Assembly: GCA_019155205.2 (NCBI GenBank)
Contig: JAHNZQ020000277.1
Coordinates: 749,871-761,505, forward strand
DNA: 11,635 bases
Source: Gracilaria vermiculophylla
Taxonomy: Eukaryota > Rhodophyta > Florideophyceae > Gracilariales > Gracilariaceae
Reading direction: 5' to 3'
In this document: positions 1 to 7,755 of the stretch, piece by piece
Position numbering within the stretch: position 1 is the first letter of the stretch
How the letters are laid out: each line of letters begins with the position of its first letter
The notes under the pieces: model-generated
Seen by the model: the letters and a program-made list of their open reading frames with translations, nothing else
Databases searched by the model: none
What the model was told of the DNA's origin: nothing
Translations under genes and position numbers: made by a program

Positions 1-1539
1 GTCATCGTTTTTATCATCCGACAGTTTTTCGTCAGCCTGTCCAGCACCGGCTTGTATACCTTCACGTTCCTCATTCTCAGCTTGCGTAACAACTCTTTCC
101 CCACCAATGGCCATGCTGCCATCACCTGGTCTACCATCACCCTCCACGTCTTCGACTTTTCTCCTTTCGGTTTTATCGTCATCATCTTGTGCGTCAATGA
201 TTTGACCACCAGCGAGGTGTCCAAAACCAGCTTGATTATCAGCATTTTGGTCATCATGAGTCCGAGTGTCATTTCCTAACCCTTCACCTGCCTGGTCTTC
301 ATCTCCTTGGCTGTTAGAATCCTGTGCTTCCTCACCGCTTTCATCGCGGGTTGGAGAGAGATCCTCTCTTAACTCACTCCTGTGAGATTCGTCAACTCTT
401 CGATCACTGCTTTGGATATCATCCCTCGGTCCGTGATTGACAAGGGCATCATCATGGTGTTCGTCAACACTTTTATGCTTCTTGTTTAGTCCACCATCGG
501 ATTGAACTTCATTTTCCCCTCGATGATTTGCGTGAGAGCCATCTTTTTGTTCAACGCTCTTCTGTACGTCAGAACCTTGTTCAGCAATTATTTGAGAGAT
601 ATCTTCAACACTATTGTCAGTGTGAGCGCCATCATTATCAGCTTCATCATCGCCTGCTTCGGCGTCGTTACTTGACCACTGGCCGGTTCGAGCATCATCA
701 ATTTGCTCACTTTCAGATTGATCTTTTAAGGTATTGTCATCATCAGCTTCCATGCGTTCAACGCTTTTCGGAATTTCTCGATCAGTGTTAGCTTGAGATT
801 CATCAGCGCCTATGTCAACACCCTGAACGTCGCTATCGTCCGCATCACCATCTTGCTCATCAACGCTGACCGCACGAACCGCCGGGGCGTGATGATGAGC
901 AGGACCGCCCACGCTACCTGATATATCGTGCACACCCGGAAAAGTTTTTTGAGTTTCGCGATGCCCCAAAGAGTTGTGGCCGTCAAGACTGTGAAAAGAT
1001 TCTAGATGACTGTCGGCTGGTTTGTGATCAGCTTGATGTCTGTCTATAGATTCGATCTGTTCATTATAGGTCTGTTCGCGATGAGGGTTTGCACTGTGTT
1101 CAGATTTGAAGTGATGAATATGATGCATTAACAAATTCTGGTCATGAAAGAAAGAGTGCTTGGTACGGCGGTCACGCAGAGATTTATGAAGAAAAGGATG
1201 AGAAGAATCATCTTGAAATTCCATATTTCCATCCAAATCTGACGCGTCTCGTAAACGCAAGTTATCATAAGGGCCATCACTCGACCGACCATCATCTGCA
1301 TGAAGTCCTTCTTCGTCCGCTGAAAGCTCCGTATCTATGGGAACAGAAGCGCGCAAGGAATTTCGTTGCTGATGGAAGATCCTCAAGTCTGGTTTGAAGA
1401 GCACAAATGCCACCAAAAAGACAACGAAGAATGCAAACCGTACGTAGACAATGCGAGATCGTGGTCTATATGAGCGAAAACGCTTGCCAGTCACGGAGGC
1501 ACGTTGCATGTCGCGTGATGGAACTGGTCGATGAAGCAT
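1..1539 (-). CDS. Type II membrane protein with long acidic low-complexity stem, 3' partial
   Basis: Reading the minus strand from the ATG at 1539-1537, the frame stays open for 513 codons to the window edge, so the C-terminus is missing. Residues 1-29 form an Arg-rich cytosolic tail. Residues about 30-48 are one hydrophobic segment (core RFAFFVVFLVAFVLF) with no signal-cleavage look, giving a type II signal anchor. Residues 50-513 are hydrophilic and rich in Asp, Glu, His, Gln, Asn, Ser and Gly, with no Cys and a single Trp (288). His clusters lie near 139-143 and 215-217, and an NDT sequon at 423. The degenerate motif SV(D/E) recurs from 225 onward. I chose this ATG because it has G at -3 and sits just before the tail and anchor; a second in-frame ATG is codon 11. 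The topology matches Golgi glycosyltransferases or sulfotransferases with long stems, but no catalytic domain is visible, so function is unassigned. A Golgi matrix or wall-anchored acidic protein is equally possible. Confidence 0.85.
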   Translation of the reverse strand, partial: MLHRPVPSRDMQRASVTGKRFRSYRPRSRIVYVRFAFFVVFLVAFVLFKPDLRIFHQQRNSLRASVPIDTELSADEEGLHADDGRSSDGPYDNLRLRDASDLDGNMEFQDDSSHPFLHKSLRDRRTKHSFFHDQNLLMHHIHHFKSEHSANPHREQTYNEQIESIDRHQADHKPADSHLESFHSLDGHNSLGHRETQKTFPGVHDISGSVGGPAHHHAPAVRAVSVDEQDGDADDSDVQGVDIGADESQANTDREIPKSVERMEADDDNTLKDQSESEQIDDARTGQWSSNDAEAGDDEADNDGAHTDNSVEDISQIIAEQGSDVQKSVEQKDGSHANHRGENEVQSDGGLNKKHKSVDEHHDDALVNHGPRDDIQSSDRRVDESHRSELREDLSPTRDESGEEAQDSNSQGDEDQAGEGLGNDTRTHDDQNADNQAGFGHLAGGQIIDAQDDDDKTERRKVEDVEGDGRPGDGSMAIGGERVVTQAENEEREGIQAGAGQADEKLSDDKNDD

Positions 1540-2012
1540 GACGAAGGTAGCATGTCGATGGAAAAGAAATGAATGAGGGTGGTGGATGTTTTTGTAGGGT
1601 AGACTGGACAGATATGTGCGCGTATGACGGGGCTGCAAGGGTGGAGGCACCGGGCCGGGCCGGGGTGGCAGAGACAAAGGAGGATTGGCTTGGTATTGAT
1701 GGTGTGCGTGAGTAATGTGGGTGCTGGACACGGAGGCGATTGGGCGAGGTGTGCAACGAAGTGGCCCGCGGCACTTGATCAGACGCTTGCATTATGATGT
1801 CATGTGATGCTTCATACTTGATCGCGAGTCGGGACGAAGACGGGCAACGAAGATGCATTTTCAAAATTTTGAATCCGATGGTAGCACGTGCAGCTGGCAA
1901 ACAAGATGCGCTTTCTCTTTACATGCTGCAAGAGTCTAATCTACGCAGAGTGAACAGTCAGTGCCTCGATCAAAGTGCAGAGCTTACGATTGAGCCGGCG
2001 GCAACAAAGAGA
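1540..2012. other. Intergenic: Alba 3' flank and 5' flank of the type II gene
   Basis: Both flanking genes lie on the minus strand, so this 473-base gap must hold the Alba 3' UTR and the promoter of the membrane-protein gene. I see no AATAAA on the minus strand and no convincing TATA box. Short frames here on both strands have no recognisable content. Confidence 0.6.
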
Positions 2013-2586
2013 TCACGAGGTTTTTGAAGGAGTGGGAACGTCGTCTGAGTTGACGCGTGGATTGGTGTCGCCCGCGTGTTCCGGAGACGAATCTACACGC
2101 TTGTTAGTACAGTTATCTTGCTCATGCACTTCATCGACGTGAGAAAGCCATATCTGGATCTTCGCCTTTGGAGTTGATGAGTGTCCTTTTGTAGCTTCTA
2201 CCAATGATGTCCGAATTTCTGTAAACGCTCATGAAAAGAACAATGCCATGGTCAGAAACACGTTTGCCCCACGGTGCAGTTGAAGAGTACGTACCATCAA
2301 TCTTTGCAATACCTGCTTCTCGCAGAAGCTCGGCGATTGTTACAACGTTGACCACGGCCAATCCCAAGCCGCTCAACTCAATTTGCGAGTCGGAATTTAA
2401 AAACTTCTTTGCAAGAGCGACGAAGAAGTGGATAGGCCGCTTCTCACGCGAGACTTGAATGCGGCGACAAGCGCGCCCATTCTGTTGCGGCGCGGGTTGT
2501 GGCTTGGATTCGACAGCAAGCTTGGCACCGGTATCAAGTGCAGCGTCATCGGGAGCGACAGAAACGACGGTAGAAGAGGGGGCCAT
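2013..2586 (-). CDS. Alba-domain nucleic-acid-binding protein, two exons
   Basis: The gene is spliced as join(2295-2586, 2013-2218) on the minus strand and gives 165 residues plus TGA. The ATG at 2586-2584 has A at -3 and G at +4. Residues 1-38 are a low-complexity leader. Residues about 42-133 match the eukaryotic Alba fold: RIQVSREKRPIHFFVALAKK, then IELSGLGLAVVNVVTIAELL, then after the splice IRTSLVEATK and the final strand PKAKIQIWLSHVDE. The tail (134-165) is polar and lacks the RGG repeats of long plant Alba proteins. Family members bind RNA or DNA and act in mRNA storage and translation, chromatin, or as Rpp20/Rpp25-like RNase P/MRP subunits. The short form without RGG leaves the exact role open. 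The family call rests on sequence pattern and the correct phase-1 join. Confidence 0.92.
2219..2294 (-). other. Spliceosomal intron of the Alba gene (76 bases, phase 1)
   Basis: The donor is G|GTACGT and the acceptor TTTACAG|AA. A CTGAC branch-like site lies at 2255-2251, with its A about 33 bases before the acceptor, followed by a pyrimidine-rich stretch. Splicing joins G and AA into a Glu codon and restores the second half of the Alba domain. The intron contains no in-frame stop, so unspliced mRNA would read through and end in another frame at 2131. Confidence 0.9.
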
Positions 2587-2968
2587 TTTCGAAGCGCGAC
2601 CAAGAACGATAAGCGATGACGGCCGACGATGGGCTGCAGGCGGTGAGAGATGCGCAGGCAGGGAGGCGGACGGAAGCGAGCGACGCGTTTTACATGCTGT
2701 TGGAGTGCGTGCAACTGTCGGTAAAGCGGAGAGAATGTGTACGCGTGGCACTGCGTGGGCACTTGTGCTGGTGGCTTACACACCGCTTGCCTCATGACGT
2801 GTCGGGCGGGACGAGTGGCTGGGAACGACCAATGGGCTGCCACTGTCTCGCGCATGTGCGTGCTGCCAGCAGTTTCATCAGCACCCAGGATCGTAGTTAT
2901 GAACAAGATAGTACAAATACGAGTAAATCCGCCTCTACAGGATGTCTCGCCTAGTTCAGGCGTCTTGA
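2587..2968. other. Intergenic between the Alba gene and tRNA-Cys
   Basis: This 382-base GC-rich stretch holds the 5' flank of the minus-strand Alba gene and the 5' flank of the plus-strand tRNA. Several overlapping short frames occur on both strands but none resembles a known protein. The last 80 bases before the tRNA are AT-richer. No clear TATA box is seen for either gene. Confidence 0.55.
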
Positions 2969-3040
2969 GGGTTCGTAGCTCAGTGGTAGAGCAATCGACT
3001 GCAGATCGATAGGTCGCGTGTTCGACTCACGCCGGGCCCT
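2969..3040 (+). tRNA. tRNA-Cys (anticodon GCA)
   Basis: The cloverleaf folds completely in 72 bases. The acceptor stem 2969-2975 pairs with 3033-3039, including two G-T wobbles. The D stem is GCTC/GAGC around an AGTGGTA loop. The anticodon stem ATCGA/TCGAT is perfect, with loop CTGCAGA and GCA at 3001-3003. The T stem GCGTG/CACGC closes the loop TTCGACT. The discriminator base at 3040 is T, the usual U73 identity base of tRNA-Cys. There is no intron and no encoded CCA, as expected for a nuclear gene. The internal A box and B box lie in the D and T arms. Confidence 0.97.
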
Positions 3041-3049
3041 TGCCTATTA

Positions 3050-3063
3050 TTTTTATTTTTTTT
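3050..3063 (+). terminator. Pol III T-run terminator of tRNA-Cys
   Basis: A T5 run (3050-3054) and a T8 run (3056-3063), split by one A, begin ten bases after the tRNA. This is a strong RNA polymerase III terminator. Read on the minus strand, the same bases contain AATAAA at 3057-3052, which lies about 86 bases past the GH16 stop and could be its polyadenylation signal. Confidence 0.85.
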
Positions 3064-3142
3064 GTGATGTTGATTTTCGTTGACTTGGACCCATCATCAC
3101 TACACCACCTCCCCAAGCTGCGGCGCCCCGCACCGCCGTCCA

Positions 3143-4633
3143 TCACCAGCCAAAGTTGGGCAGGTGCACTCCACCGGCTATGCGGCCAAACCCGCGTCCG
3201 CCGCTCCCGTCATTCTCTTCCGGCTCTGCTGGTCCGCTCGCCGAGCTCGGTCGGTCCGGTCGGCCAAGAAATCCGATTGGTAGACCAGCCAATACTTGTT
3301 CATCTTCGCCACTACCAGTTGAACCGCCGCCGCCCAATTCCGAGCTCTCGCTCTCGCCATCGCTCTCGCCATCGCTCTCGCTCGTACCACCCGGCACTAA
3401 TGTGCTTCCCATCGAACCGAAGTTCACAATTTCTTCATCGAAGTCGGCCATGTCTATCTGTTCATCACTGTCGAACATTGCCCCACTGATGTCGTCGAGA
3501 TCGATGTTGACCTTTTCCACCACCGAATTCCACGAGCCGCCGCCCAGCGGAGTCACTGGCATGTACACACGCTCATTGCTGCCCGGGATTGGCGGTCGCT
3601 GCAACCCGTCAACGGGCGCTTGAGTTTCCGTCTGAGATCCCATTTCTTCGATTTCTGTCAAAGCCTCGTCGTCATCACCATCATCACCATCTTCATCGCC
3701 AACTTCTTCGCCTTGCGTGTCGGTTCCCAGCGGTGGCATGGGAAACAGACCCGTGTTGAACTGCCGAACTGTTTCTTGTTCGTCTTTACTCCGTCTCCTT
3801 CGCGACCAGGTTCGGATGTATTTTATCTTGAAAGTCGCCGGTAGCGTGTCTTTGGATGGCAGCCCAAACCAAAAGGGCATTGTCTCGACGTCGAGTTTTA
3901 TCGGAAACGCTTGTCGCCAATATCTGTTGCGATCACGGCGGATGGCTCGGCCGTTGAAAGTCCACGTGATAAACCTCCTGCTCCAATCAACACCATAAGT
4001 ATTGAACTTTGAACGGAGCTTCTTGCTATGCGTGTAGTAAGTGGGTTTGTTAATTTCGTTCACACCGGGCGAAATTCCTCTCTTCTCGTTACGAAACACA
4101 TGAAGATTCATGTTGATTCGATTGCGGAAGTCTATTGCATCTCTCACCGCTCCGCCTCCAATCTCAAACACATCGATTTCTGTCCAGAGAGTAGGTGTAT
4201 CGAGGGAGCCCCAAAACGCAGACGACAGCCTTGAATTTGATGGCTTGGCACGCACTTCAAAGTACCCGTATTTTATGAGCTTTCGAGTTTGCACAAATGA
4301 TGTTGTGTAGTTTTCGTATCCTTCTGGCGCATCTTTGAACGGTTCATCACTTTCTTCGAAGCGACCGCGGAGTCGTAACTCTCCCCTTCTCTGTAATACA
4401 TTTTTCGTTGCAAACAGACCTGGTTGCCTTCCTCTCCAGCGGGGGTTGATGTCGTACCATTTGTCCAAGTCAAATGCTCTGCTCTTAAATTCATCCGTGA
4501 ATTCTTCAATGGGAGTGAACGTGAATCTCTTGAACAGATTTCCCCTGAGTTTCGGCTGCCTGCACTCTGCCGTTAGTGCAAACAGCGCGAGTAGCGCAAC
4601 GACGAGCAGGAGAGAAGTGGTTGTGTTTTTCAT
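3143..4633 (-). CDS. Secreted GH16 family glycoside hydrolase with acidic C-terminal tail
   Basis: This is an intronless 496-residue protein. Residues 1-24 are a signal peptide with a Leu/Val/Ala-rich core ending near TAEC. The GH16 beta-sandwich spans about 43-277. The catalytic block WTEIDVFEIGG holds E152 (nucleophile), D154 and E157 (acid/base). The ExDxxE form with the beta-bulge is that of laminarinases, agarases, porphyranases and kappa-carrageenases, not lichenases or xyloglucan transglycosylases. The conserved last strand is FKIKYIRTWSR. N108 is in an NYT sequon. The mature protein has no Cys. Residues about 280-496 form a Ser/Gly/Asp/Glu-rich tail not part of GH16, ending in a Gly/Pro-rich segment. 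The likely role is cleavage or remodelling of a beta-linked galactan or glucan in the cell wall; the exact substrate cannot be read from sequence. The start is fixed by the signal peptide although its context (T at -3) is weak. Confidence 0.93.
   Translation of the reverse strand: MKNTTTSLLLVVALLALFALTAECRQPKLRGNLFKRFTFTPIEEFTDEFKSRAFDLDKWYDINPRWRGRQPGLFATKNVLQRRGELRLRGRFEESDEPFKDAPEGYENYTTSFVQTRKLIKYGYFEVRAKPSNSRLSSAFWGSLDTPTLWTEIDVFEIGGGAVRDAIDFRNRINMNLHVFRNEKRGISPGVNEINKPTYYTHSKKLRSKFNTYGVDWSRRFITWTFNGRAIRRDRNRYWRQAFPIKLDVETMPFWFGLPSKDTLPATFKIKYIRTWSRRRRSKDEQETVRQFNTGLFPMPPLGTDTQGEEVGDEDGDDGDDDEALTEIEEMGSQTETQAPVDGLQRPPIPGSNERVYMPVTPLGGGSWNSVVEKVNIDLDDISGAMFDSDEQIDMADFDEEIVNFGSMGSTLVPGGTSESDGESDGESESSELGGGGSTGSGEDEQVLAGLPIGFLGRPDRPSSASGPAEPEENDGSGGRGFGRIAGGVHLPNFGW
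3345..3384 (-). repeat. 12-bp tandem repeat coding the SDGE repeat in the GH16 tail
   Basis: The unit CTCTCGCCATCG occurs in two exact adjacent copies at 3351-3374, with partial copies on both sides. On the coding strand it gives the repeated Ser-Asp-Gly-Glu run at about residues 419-431. It looks like a slippage-expanded acidic linker and may vary in length between individuals. Confidence 0.85.
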
Positions 4634-4641
4634 GAATGTTG

Positions 4642-4657
4642 ACGTGCTATGGCACGT
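4642..4657. promoter_or_regulatory. Dyad element 1 upstream of GH16 (ACGTGC half-sites)
   Basis: ACGTGC (4642-4647) and GCACGT (4652-4657) form a perfect inverted repeat around TATG. It lies 9-24 bases before the GH16 ATG. Each arm holds an ACGTG core like plant and algal bZIP or bHLH sites. It could be an operator or a short hairpin in the 5' UTR. A TATA-like TATACAAA (minus strand, 4665-4658) lies directly next to it. Confidence 0.5.
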
Positions 4658-4669
4658 TTTGTATACGAG

Positions 4670-4699
4670 CCTCTTGTCACCAAGACTGGTGACTTGAGG
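4670..4699. promoter_or_regulatory. Dyad element 2 upstream of GH16 (GTCACCA half-sites)
   Basis: GTCACCA (4676-4682) and TGGTGAC (4687-4693) are perfect inverted arms around AGAC. After a symmetric TT/TT break the symmetry resumes with CCTC (4670-4673) and GAGG (4696-4699). The element spans 30 bases, 37-66 bases upstream of the GH16 ATG. Its size and symmetry suggest a dimeric regulator site or a 5' UTR hairpin. The regulator is unknown. Confidence 0.55.
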
Positions 4700-6959
4700 T
4701 TAGAACATGTTGCTACGTTGGACGTTCAGAATGTGTTTTAGTGCATATTTCGGGTTGTGGTGATGGAGCACATCTCTGGGCCGGGCCCTATGCTCGTTTG
4801 TGTCAGGAGGTGCTATGCCTCACCAGATTGACCGTAGATTTTGAGGGCACGCAATCACCGGCATTAGTATACGCCATTACGGGGTCATTTATGCTTTTCA
4901 CTAGCGTGGACACGAGAATGGCCCTTCAATGCAGAATGTATGTCCTTTTCTTCCGGCATAACTTGCCAAGGTGCATGGACGATGGAACTGCCACTAGTCG
5001 GGCCTCATAATGGTTGTCAGTTATAACTCTGAATGGGTTTTGAGGAATGACATTATCTCTGAAAAACACAAAATGTCCTTTCTGCTTAACACACAACCAT
5101 GCATGACGGACATTAAGACAGAAATTGTTCCATTCACACAAGCTTTCCTCGAATATGACTGCAGCACATGAAGAGCTCAGCTTCCGAAGATTGCCGCGTA
5201 TGCAATCAGGATTGCCGTGGGCAACATCTGAATGGAAGGCACATTTCGGTCACATTGCAGGAGTCTACGAATGCGAGGCCGTGGACCATAGGGATACATG
5301 CGTACTGTAGAAACGTTACCCGTATGCAAGCAAGCGAAAAGCGAAGAATCTGTTGCGCATGAAACGTGAAAAATTGGGTGGATATGTCTCTACAGGACAT
5401 GGCACTGGGCTCACTTTGGAATTGCATGAAGGGGAAAAAGAGTTGCCGGTTTGCCTTGTGCACGTGGGAGGATCGCTTGGAAGCTGGCATGAGTTCTGGA
5501 GCTGTTGCATCTTTGCAAATCAAACCGAAAGGAAGAGCATATCCATTAGTACTTGCCAAGTCCAAGGACTTTTCGAAGAGAGCTGGTCAGCTAATATACA
5601 GTTACCCCATTTACAACGCGGAGCTTGAATCTGCTTCCCGTTGCGTCCCAGAACCAGGATTTTGTTCACAAAATCATTTGGATCGTAAAAGGGGAAAGAA
5701 AGCGAGAGACACAAGATGGTTATTTGTGGAGACAATGATGCAGAGAGGCGGTATTGCGGCGAGAAGCTTGCAGAGGCCGTTGCACATATGCAACGCGCGT
5801 TTGAACAATCAAGAGCTTGTTCTGTTCATACCATCGAATTGCCACAACTAGCATCGAAAACCGCGGCTGCAAACGCACACTCGCACACTTGCAACCGCCA
5901 CGGACTGAAAAATGAGACAGACTCTCAACAAGAGCATTTTTTGTGTTGTTGATGTTGTCGGAGCTCCCAACAGTATGCACGAGATGCGACTTGAATGTTT
6001 GCGCGCTCTTGGCGTGCAGCGCTGCAGAAAAAGGTTGCAACATGCAAGGCTGCACGTGCACCAGACCAAAGGTGTTCATTCACGTTTGCCATGCGATCGT
6101 CTGTTCTCGACCCGGTTTTCAACGCTCCCGCAGCGCTTTTATCGGGGCGGTAGGCGACTGTTGTGTAAAGTTGCTCCGGTTTTGTTTGCAAGGAACGACG
6201 TGACGTCGGATGCTTGAATTCGTTGGGTTCGTGTCTCGTTCTCTCTCTATCATTTTCTTACAACTGGTTGATCGGTCGGTGCTTTCTGTTGTTCTGCGCA
6301 GAAGGGGAAATCACAGACATGCGGACATGGTGCTCCTCGGGGACCGTGAAACAAAATGGTGAAGGAGATTGAACATTGCGGGGCGGCAATAACACCTGAA
6401 GCTTGTTGGCAACGGATGAGACGCAAGGGGACGCAGACGTGGGGTGTGTGCAACACACAAGGGTGGAAGGAATGTTTGTTTGTGTGGGAGAGCAAAACTG
6501 TTTTGGAAAAGTTGGTAAATGCGACTTGGCGGTGTTTGCGTGCGAAACTATTCTTAATGCATGCATGCGTTTGCAGCTGCAGCACAGGGGTCAGAGAAGA
6601 TGCATGTTGGTAAGGTTGTTCGACGTGAGGAGAGGCAGACGAGAAAAGGGTGGTAGAACTGATTGGGCAACATGTCGGTTACGGTATGTGGCCTCTTGGA
6701 CGACGTAACGTGCTGATGGTACCAGGGAGCTACCGGCTGCGGATGAGAGGTAAAAGACGGCAACGGGCGAGTGGAACGACTCGATTACTGATGCACTGGA
6801 CACATGGTGAGCACAGAAGGTAGTGGTGGCAGGCTGATGGGGCGATACTGGTGAAGGACGGTAATAATTAATTTCTGAGCGTGGACTGATGAAGGGGTTT
6901 GACGCAAGGAAAATGCAAGAGACAAGCCTGCGTGGTGCATTGATGCGGAGGGTGACGGT
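4700..6959. other. Gene-poor intergenic region between divergent GH16 and OSCA genes
   Basis: I found no frame with a recognisable domain, consistent codon bias or a convincing start. Many frames of 60-160 codons overlap on all strands, which is what moderately GC-rich non-coding DNA gives. The longest, at 5366-5851 plus, has no family resemblance. A degenerate inverted repeat occurs at 4982-5133. The sequence TGACGTCG near 6200 resembles a CRE/bZIP site but is isolated. An unspotted multi-exon gene or decayed transposon cannot be excluded. Confidence 0.5.
4982..5133. repeat. Degenerate nested inverted repeat
   Basis: ATGGAAC (4982-4988) mirrors GTTCCAT (5127-5133), and ATGGTTGT (5010-5017) mirrors ACAACCAT (5093-5100). 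The arms are nested at similar spacing (21 and 26 bases), and the sequence between them also pairs partly. This could be a decayed foldback or MITE-like element or a hairpin RNA; chance remains possible. Confidence 0.3.
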
Positions 6960-7190
6960 GTGCAGTGCTGCGCAGGCAGCGGCGGGAGGTAGCGCTGCGC
7001 GTATGCACGCGGCCGAGCGCATGGTGGCGGTGGTGCACGGCGCGAGCGAGGCTGCGCAGCGGCGCCGAAGCAACGCGGGCGGAGAGCGGCGCCGCACGAG
7101 GCGACGGCGGCCGCCACGGCGCGGCGGCAGCAGGGCGGCGGCGGCCGGCGATACGCCGCGCGGCGCCAGGCCGCCGCAGCAGATGAGATA

Positions 7191-7473
7191 CTTACATGCG
7201 CGCCGCGTATGTTGCTTGAATGAAAATATCTGCGCGGCGGCGGCGCTGATCGGCCGATGACTTGCACGCTGCAGCGGTGGCCGCGGCGCGCGCGCGCCAT
7301 TGGCGGCGCGCCGCCGGAAAACGTGGCCGGCGCGCCGCTGCGCCGCTTGCGCTGCCGACGGCGGCGCCGCCAGTGGCGCCATTGGCGCCGGCGAGCGCGC
7401 GCAGGCGCGGCGGCGCGGCGGCGCGGCGGCGCGGCGGCGCGGCTGCCGCCGTGTAAGTGCGCGCGCATGTAAG
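7191..7473. repeat. 13-bp inverted repeat CTTACATGCGCGC
   Basis: CTTACATGCGCGC at 7191-7203 has a perfect inverted copy at 7461-7473. A related CTTACAGCGCGC lies at 7566-7577 and another inverted relative (GTAAGTGCGCGC) at about 7453-7464. These are the few A/T-containing motifs repeated in the island, so they may be protein-binding sites or element ends. Confidence 0.5.
7403..7442. repeat. 8-bp GC tandem repeat
   Basis: CGGCGCGG is repeated four times exactly at 7411-7442, preceded by a copy with one mismatch at 7403-7410. It is a short microsatellite in the core of the CpG island. Confidence 0.9.
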
Positions 7474-7755
7474 CGGCGCTTGCACGCGCCGCGCAAGGCG
7501 CCGCGCCGCGTCAGCGCGCGTCGGCCCGCGTCACGCAGCGCCGCCGCTTGCGTGTCCGCGCGCGCCTTACAGCGCGCAACGGCTCGCTAACGGCGCCGCC
7601 GCGCCCGGTGAGCCGCCGTATGACGCCGCGCTCGCGCTCCTTGGCGCCCCGCCCCACGCGTCACGCCCCGACCCGCCCGCGTTTGGCGCCGCCGCCGCTG
7701 CCGCCCCGGTACGTGCCGCGCTCCGCCTCCCTTTCCTCACTACTTAGCAGCACTG

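Larger units (their letters stand above)
6960..7720. promoter_or_regulatory. CpG island upstream of the OSCA gene
   Basis: About 750 bases are almost pure G and C, dense in CG, with around ten GGCGCC sites and many GCGCGC runs. The composition changes sharply near 6960, where the flank becomes ordinary. Candidate elements inside are two CCAAT boxes in dyad context (7294-7305 and 7376-7387) and one E2F-like TTTGGCGC (7682-7689). Long frames cross the island on both strands, but they encode only Arg/Ala/Pro-rich sequence and are compositional artefacts. Its place before the channel gene suggests a promoter or unmethylated island; this is inference. Confidence 0.6.

Noticed and set aside
528..791. 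His/Gln/Arg-rich plus-strand frame
   Set aside because: A shadow of the acidic repeat region on the minus strand.
1466..1900. 144-codon minus-strand frame overlapping the start of the type II gene
   Set aside because: It is out of frame with the 513-codon frame and has low-complexity Ser/His/Pro content. The type II frame has the better start and a clear anchor.
5366..5851. 161-codon plus-strand frame in the gene-poor region
   Set aside because: No family resemblance, signal, repeat or clear start context, and overlapping frames on both strands are equally open. I cannot exclude a lineage-specific gene.
6591..7496. 301-codon minus-strand frame through the CpG island
   Set aside because: Arg/Ala/Pro-rich composition comes from GC-rich repeats; several other frames across the same bases are also open.
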